The notes under the pieces: model-generated
Told to the model about the DNA's origin: nothing
What the model saw: the letters and a program-made list of their open reading frames with translations, nothing else
Databases searched by the model: none
From: Phallusia mammillata
Taxonomy: Eukaryota > Chordata > Ascidiacea > Phlebobranchia > Ascidiidae
DNA length: 64,000 nt
NCBI GenBank assembly: GCA_003260075.1
Contig: QLIY01000072.1
Location: 16,426-80,425, forward strand
Reading direction: 5' to 3'
Program-made: the position numbers and the translations under genes
Shown: positions 47,001 to 58,509 of the stretch, piece by piece
How positions within the stretch are numbered: the first letter of the stretch is position 1
Layout: each line of letters opens with the position of its first letter

Positions 47001-50000
47001 GGTTGCGTAAACGTTATCTGAAAAGCATTCAAGATAAGATTGCGAAAAATTAAAGAAGACACTACATTGGTAAACTCTCAAAGAAAACAAAAGCGGCCAT
47101 ATTGAGATCACCCTCTTTTCAGGTTTCAGAGCATGTTTGTTTGCAATTTCCTTTAGCGCTTCTTTTAATATGCACTGGCATGTAACGCGCCATTATCATA
47201 TGTGTTAATAATATCGAAAATCAACAATGTACAAAGTTGCATTTAATCTTTTGCAAGCGAGTTAAATAGTAGGGTGCTACATAAGTGCAATTTAATAATG
47301 AACTATAGTTAACATTGCCGAAAATACTGCATGGTACCGTAAAAGGTTGGCTAGTGAGAAAGTAAGCGTCGAAGACCACGAACTCAACCTCGAAGGTTCG
47401 TCGTTCAGGGAAGCTTGCGTTGGGTGGTTGATAAGCGATTTGTAGTTCATCCACATCCTGTAATATCGCTTTCGTTATGTTCATGATAACATTGTTATTT
47501 GGGGCATACGATTAAGTTGAAAGATATTCTAAAGTTTTGTACATCTGTAAGAATCAAATAGATTTTAGTTAATGCGAAAAAAACGTATTCGTGTGATGTG
47601 TTTTGTTTCACATTGATGAGGTATTTGTCTGTCAAACGCACGAATTTTAGTCAGGAATAGCGTGTGATAAGGTCTTAATAGTGACATAAGGCAATAAGCT
47701 GTACGCACTCCCACACTAACGGTGTATGAATAATCCCGAGCGTTTGTGTACCATTTTAAAAGATGTCAATCTCTTTACCACAATGCGCATGAGCTCATTA
47801 CGCTCAATTGCTGAACAAATAAGTTCGGCCAACCGCTTGTAATTGATCAGCCTAACACGCTGCCTAAGTTTAAATCTGATTGATGTCTGGAATGAAACAC
47901 AACCGTTTTGCAAGAATGTTAACAACCCTGTAGTAATGCCCTTGCCCGCCCTTAATGAGATTTCGTTTTCTTGTGCTGTAGGTCTGTTAACATTCATTGC
48001 TAAAAGTTAAATACCACACCCACCTAAATAAATCCCCAAACCAGCTTAAGGTCACTGCTTTTTTAAGTAAGGAAGCTCGCTAACAGTTTCTTGTTTCACG
48101 ATTTTTGAGGTTGATTCAAGTTTAAATGGTTCAGAGCAGTGGTGTGGTTTGCTTTGGTTGGTTAACATTCGTATTTACTTTGTTATTGAGCCGAGACGCC
48201 AGCGGCATTACTAAAACCACAAAGATTAATTCACGGAAGTTGACAGATTAAGCCATATTTCTGAATGCGTTTAAGTATCAGAAAATGTGAAAAAACTTAA
48301 TGATGTGAAAAAATGTGAAAAAACTTATTGATTTTCAAGAACTACGTTTTCAGAGATGTCACGAGTTTAGTGCTTTTCCAATAGTTTTCGCTTTAAATTG
48401 TTTCAACATATGCTTCACCATACACGTCTTTGGATTGGGTTTTTGCAACTAGTTTATGTTCCCGCCGTACATCGGTCTTATTTACTTCAACGCTATTACA
48501 AAACCAAGGTGGCAGATTTCGACAGCAATTCTGACAGATGGTCGTTACGTCAATTTCAGGACCGACCTCTTACAGATAGCTGTGGTTTGCGCTGCTCAAG
48601 ATTGTACGTCAACAGGCTGTAGTTTACCTGTTGCCAGAACGAGTCGATAGATTTGCTGTGGTCATTCATGTGTGTGATGTATCCTTGTTCAGGCTGTCGG
48701 GTGATGTTGTAAATCAAGCGTTGGTTGCTCGTCTCACCGTCGGTGGCCGACACAGTCATAGGTAGGAGATTGGTTAGGACGAATTGATCAACCTGAACAC
48801 ATGATAAGCACTAACAGAGTGCAAGCCCAAATCAGCAAAAATCCACGCTGACAATTATCGCAATGAAATTCTTTTTGCATCTTAATTGTTTGGCAACTTA
48901 CAGATTTGCTTTACGTTTGTTGCAATCAAGAATGATTGGTGAACTTTGGGGCATTATATGAGGCTGGGAGGGTCTTTTAGTTTAATTTCAAGGTGGACTT
49001 CTATTTAGAAATCAGCATATTTACCTCGAGAATGTACATGTTTGAAAAACTTGGCTTTGGAGGTTGGTTCAGAAAAGCTGACTCGATAGTAACCGGTAAC
49101 CAATGCCTTTCTTGCTGCAGAATCGAACCCGAACGTCTGCACCAACAACACGCATTTCTTTGTTCTGTCTTGCTTTACACTTGATGCAACATTTACCTAT
49201 CTGTAATAATGACGTGTATTGGAATGTAATCGACGTTGGGAGTTGGTGGCGTCAAATGTTCGTAGCGGATTCCCATCAGTATAAATTCGTTGCAGGGATG
49301 TTTAATCGAGGATACGACCTTGTAGTTTTCATCTCTGCAACGTTATTTGTTTTTAAATGTACACACCTATCTTATTTTCGTTGCATAATGAAAGAGAAGA
49401 AAAAAAACTTGAACTTGTCATTGCTCCACATTATTTTTACTTTGTAGAAAACACAAATTGCCAAGAGTCTTCCGATTGCCATTAAGCTGGTAAAAATATG
49501 TATGCTTTTTTGAGGCAAGTTTTTCATTGCAAAGCACAACTGTTTTAAAATAGACCGTTTGGAAAGGACGCTTATATTTTGTAGTCAGTCATTTTGTCGA
49601 TTTTTTTAGGAATGTAGCAGTAGGTTCAAAACAGTTCCGTTGTAGGGAAAATGTTTGTTTGTGCCATTCAGTCAATCAAACCAAAACCACAAGAAAAGTT
49701 TAAGTAACCTTCTCCATTCCCTCGGGGAAGAACTATTGTCTGGAACGACCAGTTGTCCGTGGGAAGGAAATTGATGCACGGTATGTTGCATCACTCGAAC
49801 TTCACACAACGTGTCAAACGCTCGATCGTAATCGAAATCAACCACGTCTCTCGTTATCGGGTTGGAAAGCTGTTGAAAAAAAACTTGGTTAAAACCTATT
49901 AACTATATGCATTCGCACCTCAACTCAAGTCGAGTTATTCACATAATCATTTTAAGTCACTTAGCTCTTGGCTCGAGCCGAGCCTCTGCAGTGGCAGGAC

Positions 50001-50944
50001 AAGAATCAACCTACCGTTCGCGAGAATTTGGCGTTTTATCCATTTTACAATCGTTGCGTTATGTAAGAACGAATGTCAAACTGTTTGTAATTCTAACCAG
50101 GACGATTATTTCAAATCAGATATTGCATATCTGGCCAAACCTACAAACAAATAATTTACAAAATTGTGCATTTCTTACCCTTGAGTTTGCAGGAACGTTT
50201 AGAGTGACTTTATTGAGAGTAATGATGTCGCATTTTGAGTTCAAGATAGAAATATGAAAGTAAACGGTTTCCTGAGAGAAAAACAAAGTGTGTCATAGTT
50301 TAGTCCCTCTAAGCGAATTAAAATCGCCATTTGTGATCTGTTCACCTGAAGAGTTTCGTTAGCCAGAAGCACATACGCTCTCATTTTGACGACGTCTTCA
50401 AAGAGAAACGGAGAGCCGTTATGTTCGTACCGTACAGAATTGGGCAGATAATCGCAATCGAAGATCTAAAACACACTACTGTTGTTATTATAGTTCACAG
50501 GGCAGGCATCACAGCATTAAACACAGTCAACAAAGATTAACAACTCCAACACTATTTCAAGTGCTCTAACACACTACGTTTTATAAAAGTAAGCTGGATT
50601 TAGATCGCAACAAATTAAGAAATGATTCGTTTTATTTTTCGTTATAAAATGCTTTGTTTCGGTTTTGCTTCTAAATGAGGTTTGAAAGGCAAAAGTTTAG
50701 TTCCAACGCTTTGTATCTTTACCTGAGGTGTAAATTTTCCAACACGTTGGGACATAGGCTCGTTTTGCGTGACTTCAACTTTGCATATCTCGCCAGGCTT
50801 GTGTCGGAAACGCAGCAGGTTCTTGTGAATGTATTCCATTCGACCGTTTGCAACTTCCATACCAGTGTTGCGAATTACGATAGCTCCCAAACAGAGGCTC
50901 TGACACAGCGCCAGCAACCAAATACAATCCCTTATAAACATCAT
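38066..50944 (-). CDS. FREM1: FREM1-like extracellular matrix protein (CSPG repeats, Calx-beta, C-type lectin)
   Basis: FREM/FRAS proteins are secreted and build the basement-membrane Fraser complex. I traced 42 in-phase exons giving about 2241 aa (human FREM1 2179). Exon 1 (50944-50723) encodes a signal peptide ([20 protein letters not shown]). N-terminal landmarks are [10 protein letters not shown]...[18 protein letters not shown] and [19 protein letters not shown]. The CSPG repeat array fills exons 7-31 (marks such as [20 protein letters not shown] and MPPMQDIG). A Calx-beta domain lies at 40227-39785 ([28 protein letters not shown]). The last exons (38744-38539, 38480-38332, 38271-38066) form a CTLD with RCPGEW, WEWIDG, YCAM and WIDCPC; it lacks EPN/QPD and WND sugar-binding motifs. 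Other 3' exons: 39514-39410, 39360-39248, 39187-39109, 39041-38959, 38896-38804. The exon at 42160-41873 uses a GC donor. A Lys/Arg-rich exon precedes the CTLD linker. One allelic exon copy sits at a gap (42358). Confidence 0.92.
41807..41872 (-). other. GC-AG intron of FREM1-like gene
   Basis: The minus-strand exon ends ...TCT CAG and the intron begins GCATGG; the next exon starts GAT TCT TTC after CTAG. Using GC keeps phase 0 and gives [18 protein letters not shown], the same spacing as human FREM1 (RYTHTGAMDSQNQ-DSFTF). The nearby GT donor would shift the frame. Confidence 0.75.
42358..42368. other. Poly-C gap block 13 beside a FREM1 exon
   Basis: Eleven C cut one copy of the minus-strand exon whose intact form is 42319-42236; both copies contain GGCCATTAATGATGAACAGC on the minus strand. 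Confidence 0.85.
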
Positions 50945-53509
50945 TGCACCTTTTACTGAGTGAAGGCCATAATGGCGATACTTTTGCTGCAAATAGTTAC
51001 ATAATTTCAACTTGGTCCATTCGACAAAGGCTTCGACTCCTAAGTTGTCTGTATTGAAACCTGACAACAGACTAAACTGACACAAGTATTGCAATACTTG
51101 ACTTGCCTGTCCAATATATCTTGAACCGTAACCGCACAAATTGCTTGACGCAGGTAAGTTAGACATGACTGATCTACCATGCAGCCTCCATCACCTTTTT
51201 TCTCTTAGTAAAGTTTTTTCATGCGTTCTCGTCCACTTTGGTGTGTCTGTTGGTGTTAGTTAACATTTTCTTTGTACTTAAGGCCTTTCGCTGTGCTGTC
51301 AAAGCTAATTTGATTGCAACTTCCTGCTGATAGCTGTAGTTCATTTAATACCTAACATGTATAAAGACTCTTCAAATTGAAATAAACTGGTTTGATTGTG
51401 CGTTTGACATTGTGTTTCGCACGAGTGATTTGAATAACATTTTGTGTAGGCGTGCCAAAAACTTAACAACTCCCCCCCCCCAACATGTATAACATGTATA
51501 AAGACTCTTCAAATTGAAATAAACTGGTTTGATTTGGCGTTTGACATTGTGTTTCGCACGAGTCATTTGAATATCATTTTGTGTAGGCGTGCCAAAAACT
51601 TAACAACCACCTTCGTCTATTTCTTCTCTTTTTTACCATGCGTGACTATTGCAATAGGAATTTCGTGTTTGCACACTACAACTGCGCTTCAAAAATCAAC
51701 ATTCTTTCCAAACGATAAACTAACCCTGGTAGCAGGTCGATCTTTAATTACCGCCAATTTTAGGAAGTCATATCAGTACAAAACACAGTTTTCTGGAGTT
51801 AATGTGTCATCGAACAGCCAAGGCGTTTTCATCTAACCTCTATTGACTTTAGCCTTTCTCTAATCTTTAATGACCCTTCTCCGAAGAATAGTCGGAAGTG
51901 GTAATGGTGCACGGGTAAAAGTTTTTCGCACCCTCAGCCCAAGTGGCATCTCTTTCTCACGAACTGTCGAAAATGGTACATCGAAGCCGAAGAGATGGAG
52001 AGCGACCGCTTATAAGTTTACACAAACTGACAAGTGGAGCGAGTCGCGAGCGCTCGTCACCGAGAAACAAAAGCTTCTATTGTCGTCGCCGCTTCCCGTC
52101 GTCTGGTTTTCACGCATCCAAGATTTGCGGCACTGTCTGCTTTGCTGAAAACGACGCTTTTGGCGGTCGACGGTCCTATCTTTACTCATAAATTGCCCAA
52201 AAGAATGTTTGGTGCAGCGTTTTGTGTCCTGTGTTTTTAGAAGCGCTCATTGATGATGTAATTTGTTGTGAATTTACTCGTGGAAAATGTTTTTTTCTTT
52301 TTGTGAAATAACTTTGGACCACGAAACCTCGCGTTGGGCTATATGGTTTTGTGTATGGTGAAAAAGTAATGCTTCGATATAGTGCCACAAATCAATTTCA
52401 GTCATTTTGTGTTTTTCCATGCATCTTTTCTGTTGTTTTACACCATGTTTGTTGTCGTTGATTTATTTGAATTTTTATCGTATAATATTGCTATTCGAAG
52501 CCTACAACTTTTTTGTAGCGAGAAGAAATTACAATCGCATCGTCGTCTGTTCCACATTTTAAAATGTTTTATTAATGTTGAATTTAAATATCATTCACTT
52601 TATTTAAATAAACTTCAACATAACAATGCTTTATTTTTCACTCACTTAAATGCTGCCAAAGTGGTAAATTTAAATCTTTTTTGGTGAACGCTTTTTTTGC
52701 TTCTTTAGTTTTGCTTTTTCTGCCAACCGAGCGGTGAGAACACGAAATGATAATAGGTAGCGAGTTTTCTTTTTGACATCACAAACCTGTTGCTAAAAAC
52801 ATCAACTCAAATTTGGGTGACTGATAAACATAAACTCAAACATGAGGTAATTTTACTAAAAAATAAATAATTCTGTGCATGCAAGTCATGGTCGAGAAAA
52901 ATTTGCTAATGTAAACACTGAAGCCTTTGTGCTTCTGGTGGTCAGCCCATATTAACCGTATTGCCAGGATTTCTATCTTCAAGATGTTTAATATCTTATG
53001 TAGTCTGATTCCAAAAAGAATTTTGATCATACGGTTCTAGAGACGTGTGGTGATTCCAAAGGCAAGGTAATGGTATCATGTGTCGAATTGCATATGCGCG
53101 CAATGTGTAAACGTTTGTGTGCAAACGAAAAATGACGGCAAGACAATACTGCTTCAGTGCTTCAGTAAGGGCTAGTGAAAAATCATTCCTTATCATTTGC
53201 TTCATCATTTTTGTGCAGTGCGTTTCTTTATGTGACAAAACATCCATCTGTTAAGAAAGTTTACGTTTACGCATGTTCAAAACAGTATCAATTCTAGCTG
53301 AGAATAAAACTTATAATAGTTTACAAAAGTTTTTTCTTAACCATTTTTAAGATTGAATGATGTTTAGAAATTGTCTTTCTATAAAACTTTGGTCGCAAGC
53401 AATTTGAAGCATGCGTGCATATTATGCTTTATAACCACCCGCTAGAGTGAGCTACAGATCCAGAAATCTTGATGTCAATGACTCGTATTACTTGAGTAAA
53501 GCGAGCAAT
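50945..53509. other. Intergenic region upstream of FREM1 and downstream of spermine synthase copy A
   Basis: Contains the FREM1 5' flank and a 10-C gap block at 51472-51481 whose flanks repeat. A relatively CpG-rich part lies at about 51870-52190. ORFs of up to about 100 codons here show no recognisable protein. No RNA gene seen. Confidence 0.45.
51472..51481. other. Poly-C gap block 14
   Basis: Ten C between two copies of a segment containing ATAAAGACTCTTCAAATTGA. Confidence 0.8.
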
Positions 53510-56500
53510 TCAAAATACTTCCATTCTAAATTATAGACTTCCACAAGCTTACTTCTCGCAGAAGGACGGAACGAACTCGTCAAACATCTCGTAATCAACT
53601 TCCTCATCTAGATTGTTGATACCGACCTCGAATCGTTTAATTCCATCCACGTTAAGACTTGCAGTAATCTAAAAATGTATGTTGTTTTAAACAGCAAAAA
53701 CAATGATTTTCCAGGTCCAAAACAACTTGTTTTCGGGGTAAGGTACTGCGATAAGGTTGTTTCCAAGTTCGTCACTTAATGCAATGTTAAAAGGCTTACG
53801 TGGGTCATAATAATTCCATCCGTTTCGACCAATTTTAGACTGTAGTTAAAAACCTGTTTAAAAAATTTCCAACCCGCACCAGACAACCATGATTCCTTTA
53901 TCTGCAAAAAACAACAACAAATCAAACTGGGGCAACTATTAAAAAAATGAGGCATATTTTTATACATCGGTGAAGCGTTACTTATAGCAAGTCCCATGTA
54001 GGTGTACAAACCTGTGCTGTATAAAACAACATCATTAATAATTTAGTGAGGTTTAAATAGACAAAAGAGTTTTCAGGGAGGCATACAGCAAACATTTCTT
54101 GCAGAGTAAAAATTTGTGAGGCTTACTTCCTGGTTGTTTTTTTCATTAGTTTCTATTGGAACGTCTGTGATGTCACTTATGACGTAATCAAACTTGCGAC
54201 CTTCTCGAGCATACTCTTCCAAGTATTTTATGCAATCTCCCACTATGATCTGCACAAAACATATAACTTTTAATTCCCAATCAATTATATAGCCTACTAT
54301 AGTTTGAATTTAGATTTTCATGTATGTATAGATGCATGTAAAACACATTTACACTGCGCCTAAGGTGCTCATCTGTACAGGGAATGCAGTATAGACTATA
54401 CCGTAAATCTACTCAATTAGTCTGCAAAGTTCTCTGCTTAAGCAAAAGAGAACGAAAAATAAACCAAAGTTGTTTCTCCTATTTTACCGAACTAAGGAAA
54501 GGCGGTGGACCTAAATGGAACTAAGCTTCTTTTTTGGGCTCAAAATTTCATAACCTTATAGTTTTCTCCTTCGTATTTGTCCAGCGAATCTCCGCAACAC
54601 GATCTTAAGTGTGTACGACATGCATTTAACACCATCTCATCGATTTCAATCATCGTAATCATGCGCGGATTCAGTTTCCGCAGGCAATGGAGGGCAGCTG
54701 CAAGGCAATGAAAGTTGAACGTGTTGCAAATAGCTGTATTGATTTCCGCTCACGTACCTCCGTCCCCACCCCCGAGAATTAGGACGCTTTTGTCTTGATA
54801 TGTCACGCCTCGGTCAATTCCACATAGTGATGTTGTGTACGAATCGTCTGATTCCGCAAGATCTACAATATATGTATAGCAGTTGTTACATCTGTGTCTT
54901 TGCGCCTGCTGTGAATTGTGCAGCGCAACCAACGGTTCAAAGTTGGTAGTTTCTCTTACACGGTTTTGTGACCCTTAATAAGGTTTAGTCCAACATTTTC
55001 AGTTTTGCATGAACATGTTTGTAAAATCCTGAAGCGTTTCTTAGAGACAGTCAAAGTTAGAATTTACGACGTTTTGAAAACGAATACATTATGTCACTTA
55101 CTTTCAACCCAGTCAAGAAGCAGAATTTTGCCGTACGTTTTAGTGTATCCAATGGTAACCCTTTGATACTCGCTTGTTTTGTCGAAAAGTAGTTCTGTGA
55201 AGTTATTTTCAGCAATTCGTCCATCTCCACATTCACTATACTGCCAGATTTTTTCACCACGCCGTATAGTAGGCACTCTGCATCACAAATCAATGGCAGC
55301 GATGATAAACCGGTTATTATAATAATAGGTATAGCCTAATCAAACTAGAAAGTTAGTTTTTGCTAATTTATATGTTCTGTATCCTATTTAATGATTAACG
55401 ACGTACACCTTTGTAAGCGACAACGAATGGATCCCCACACACGTGTAGCCTACATGCGAACTGCTAACGGTATTTTTAGATTAAACATTGGTAAAATGCA
55501 CGGAATGCATTGCTAAATTTTACACAGCCTTTGTTTGCGTTATTTGTCACAATTTCCTTATTTCAAAAAGGGGTTGCTATAGCCGGAATTTTATTGCATA
55601 AATTTGATTTTGAAGATGTCGAAACTTCTGCCAGAAAACTAAAAATATTACACTGACAAATTTAGAACCCATTTAGAACTTCAGATACTTACCTAGGATT
55701 AGTAAAAAAATGATTTTTTCTTTAATCGAAATACAAATGTTTTCTACAGGAAGGAGGGGCTATAATAACTCACTTTAGCATGCACTTTAGCTTACCTATT
55801 AATGTTATAATCTCGCAAAGCTTTGTAAAGATCTGTTTGAAGTTGTTCAGCACACTGAAAAAAAAACAGTCGTTCGTAAATTTCCGATTTATAACTGCAG
55901 TTAGTATTTTGCATTTATACTTCATTATACTCGCTTAAGCGACTTGGTTGCGTCCGTTCATTGAGGTCAAGCATCATGCTGTCTTTGCAGCACGTGACAA
56001 GAATTGTTCTGGATGAAAAATGTCATGATCATTAAAAGAATTGCGTTTGTACGGCCACAGCCAAGGCCACTTAAAGCTTGAGTTTATGTAAGAGGCAATG
56101 TCTTATAAAATTGACGGTTGCAGAGTGCAAACCTTTGGTGTCCCTCTCGAAAACCGGTTTGGGCTGTATGTTGTATTTTAGTTATTTTGCGTACATTACG
56201 TCGTTTTAGATTTTTTTCTTTTCTGTAACTTAACCATCATGTAGTCGCTTTCAAAACCTATTGGATATAATATCTTTGTATCGCAAACTTGGGGACAAAA
56301 AGTTTCACACGCACATAAAGACTTTACAGGAAATTGTTTGCCAGACTTTGCAAAAGCACAACAAATTTCTCGTTATTCCCACGACTGTTTTGACTTGCGT
56401 GTTTGTATACATTGCATCATTGCCGGCAACTATTCGGTCATAACGTCGTTACAATTTTGCAGGAAACACGAACGCTCGGACATCGTTAGTCACCATAATA

Positions 56501-57150
56501 TGAAGCACGGCACATCAGTTTGCCAACTTGTTTCTAGTTATTTTCAAATTGACAAAGCGCAAGGCAGGCTATTCAAATTGGCAAAAAAATAGTGAATCGA
56601 TTCGGTTACCAACCTTATAAAAAATTCTATAGTTTGTGTCATATCCTTCACGGACCAAAGAGCAATAACGCACACCACCAACTTAAGTCGAAGCTAAAGA
56701 CTTTTGCACGCTTGAGTGGACTAAATACGGGCGGCTGTATCACACTTATTTACCTTCCGTTTTTGTGGTGGCAATAACACTCAGTAACGACTTCATCCTG
56801 CCCTGGGTGACCGTTTTGTTGCTGGGAACTGCTTGTAAGTTTCTCAAACCCGTTTTTTGTTAGAACGTCCTTTAGGGTGACAAAGTGACTTTGCCAAAGA
56901 TCTGGAAACGTACAGACGATTACAGACGAAACAACAAAAGTCACATAAACTTTTGGAAATTGTTTACTCAGCCCATTGCTACAGCTTGTTTTGGAGTACT
57001 AAATTTAGTAAACAACAGGAACAAAGCTTTTTTCGTGTGTTGTCTGAAAGCCCTAGCAACAACGGTGACCGATTCAAGCAAGTACTTGCCTGCTTTGCTG
57101 TCGCATTTCTTTGGAAGGATTTCATACAGAGAAGTTAATGTGATTGACAT
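53510..57150 (-). CDS. SMS: Spermine synthase, copy A (active-site residues intact)
   Basis: Spermine synthase transfers an aminopropyl group from decarboxylated AdoMet to spermidine. Exons in transcript order: 57150-57090, 56901-56754, 56008-55921, 55854-55796, 55277-55102, 54862-54758, 54697-54555, 54249-54127, 53901-53800, 53668-53553, 53525-53510; about 378 aa (human 366). The N-terminal AdoMet-decarboxylase-like domain begins MSITLTSLYEI. The linker has QRVTIGYTKT-GKILLLD and NLAESD. The catalytic domain has LILGGGDGG, MIEIDEMVL, VGDCIKYLEEYAREGR, FDYVISDITDVPIET and VPSFCE, so the aspartates of GGGDGG, GDC and SDxxxVP are present. Intron 1 has a GC donor (CAG|GCAAGT). The start is chosen because copy B has the same 61-bp first exon. 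The last exon is uncertain: the C-terminus may stop at 53553 or run into a short exon. Confidence 0.88.
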
Positions 57151-57151
57151 A
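57091..57151. other. Translation start region of copy A (first exon)
   Basis: The 61-bp first exon encodes MSITLTSLYEI followed by a polar segment. It has the same length and end phase as the first exon of copy B (61666-61606), which supports the start and the unusual GC donor at its end. Confidence 0.6.
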
Positions 57152-58509
57152 ATGCCTGAGACAACGGATCACTGGGTGATATTGTAAATTGTGGTTGCAC
57201 AAAAGTCCTAAAACTCTGTTGTACCAACACCTGCATAAATATTCGTACGACATCGATAATAGTGTACTAGTAATATTGCAAAATATGTTTGCCAAAGCTA
57301 CATTATTTCATTATGCCATGCACCAGAGCACGGCCACAAGGTCCACTATACAGCAGTTTTATAAACAAAGCTAAGCAATTTGTCCCACGCGCTTCCTGAT
57401 ACAAACGCACGCTTTGTCTCAGTGGAGAAGCCATACAACTAGAAATCTGATACCACAGTTCAATTTCTCCACGCTTAACAGCTATCTTCTGTCACTTTCT
57501 AATTTCGACTGAATATGTCCAACTACTCCTAATGGGCGCAACAGCTTTTTAAATTTCGTTACTTCTGATTGATTAGGCTGCAACTCAACTCTCGTTTGCC
57601 TTTTTCTCGTTGTCGTCGTTGTATTATTACGTATTCGCGCGTAACTGCTTGCTGCAACAAGGCGTGCCGGTCGCTGGCCTGTAAACTGATCTAAATCAGA
57701 CAGCCGCGGTTAAGCTATGTTGCCGCGTTTCAAAGCCCGGATAAGTTGGCACGGAAGAAGAAAAAAATTGAGCGCATGCACGTCCTGCCTTATATAGAAC
57801 AACATGATTTCTCATATCTATCACACACCAACGGTTACTGGCTGATGTGACAGAGATCCACCTATTTGTTGTCTTTACTAGCGAAAGTCCTTTCACATAG
57901 TCTTCCTGTGGGCTACGTTGCTACGTTGTCGTTTAGCACACTCGCACACACATCTCATTCACCAACGTCCGTTAAATGTGCGTGCGTTTGGGTTGAATAC
58001 AGTGCATCAACTGTGCTGCGCTGGTCTGTCCGGTGGTAGCTTTGTGCTGGCATCTAAAACACTTTACAAGTCCGTTATACCTTTGCGACCTCTTTGGAAC
58101 CTTCTATTTTGCTGGCTACGTGCAAATCATAAAACACGTCTGGCAACGCACGACATTGTGCATTGTTGCCCTAAATGTCTTCCGTGGTATGTAATGACTT
58201 GAATTTGTGTGTGTGTGTTGGTATAGGTTTCATTATGTACACCCCCCCCCCCTAAATGTCTTCCGTGGTATGTAATGACTTGAATTTGTGTGTGTGTGTG
58301 TTGGTATAGGTTTCATTATGTATGACACCATATGCTAAAAAGCACGCGCTTAGCTATACTAGAGTTCCAAATTTAAGTTTTGTTATTATGTACTGTCGCT
58401 TATTAGTCAGTATGCAAGCACAAATTTGTTTTTGTTTTTTTTCTCAGTACAAACGGTAATAAACTCTGTTAAACATCAACGAGTAGAGCAGATTTTACGA
58501 CGTAAACTC
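57152..58509. other. Intergenic spacer between the two spermine synthase copies
   Basis: Promoter of copy A and 3' flank of copy B. It includes a 10-C gap block at 58242-58252 with repeated flanks, short TG microsatellites beside it, and a minus-strand TATATAAGG-like sequence near 57790 that could be a TATA box but lies about 640 bp from the ATG. No gene seen. Confidence 0.45.
58242..58252. other. Poly-C gap block 15
   Basis: About ten C; CCTAAATGTCTTCCGTGGTA and the following TG-repeat tract occur on both sides, with different TG repeat lengths. Confidence 0.8.

Noticed and set aside
51870-52240. Three overlapping + strand ORFs in a CpG-richer region upstream of FREM1
   Set aside because: All three frames are open by composition, none has recognisable motifs or splice partners; no support for a gene.
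57780-57805. TATATAAGG on the minus strand as promoter of spermine synthase copy A
   Set aside because: It is about 640 bp from the ATG with no other supporting element; kept only as a remark in the spacer entry.
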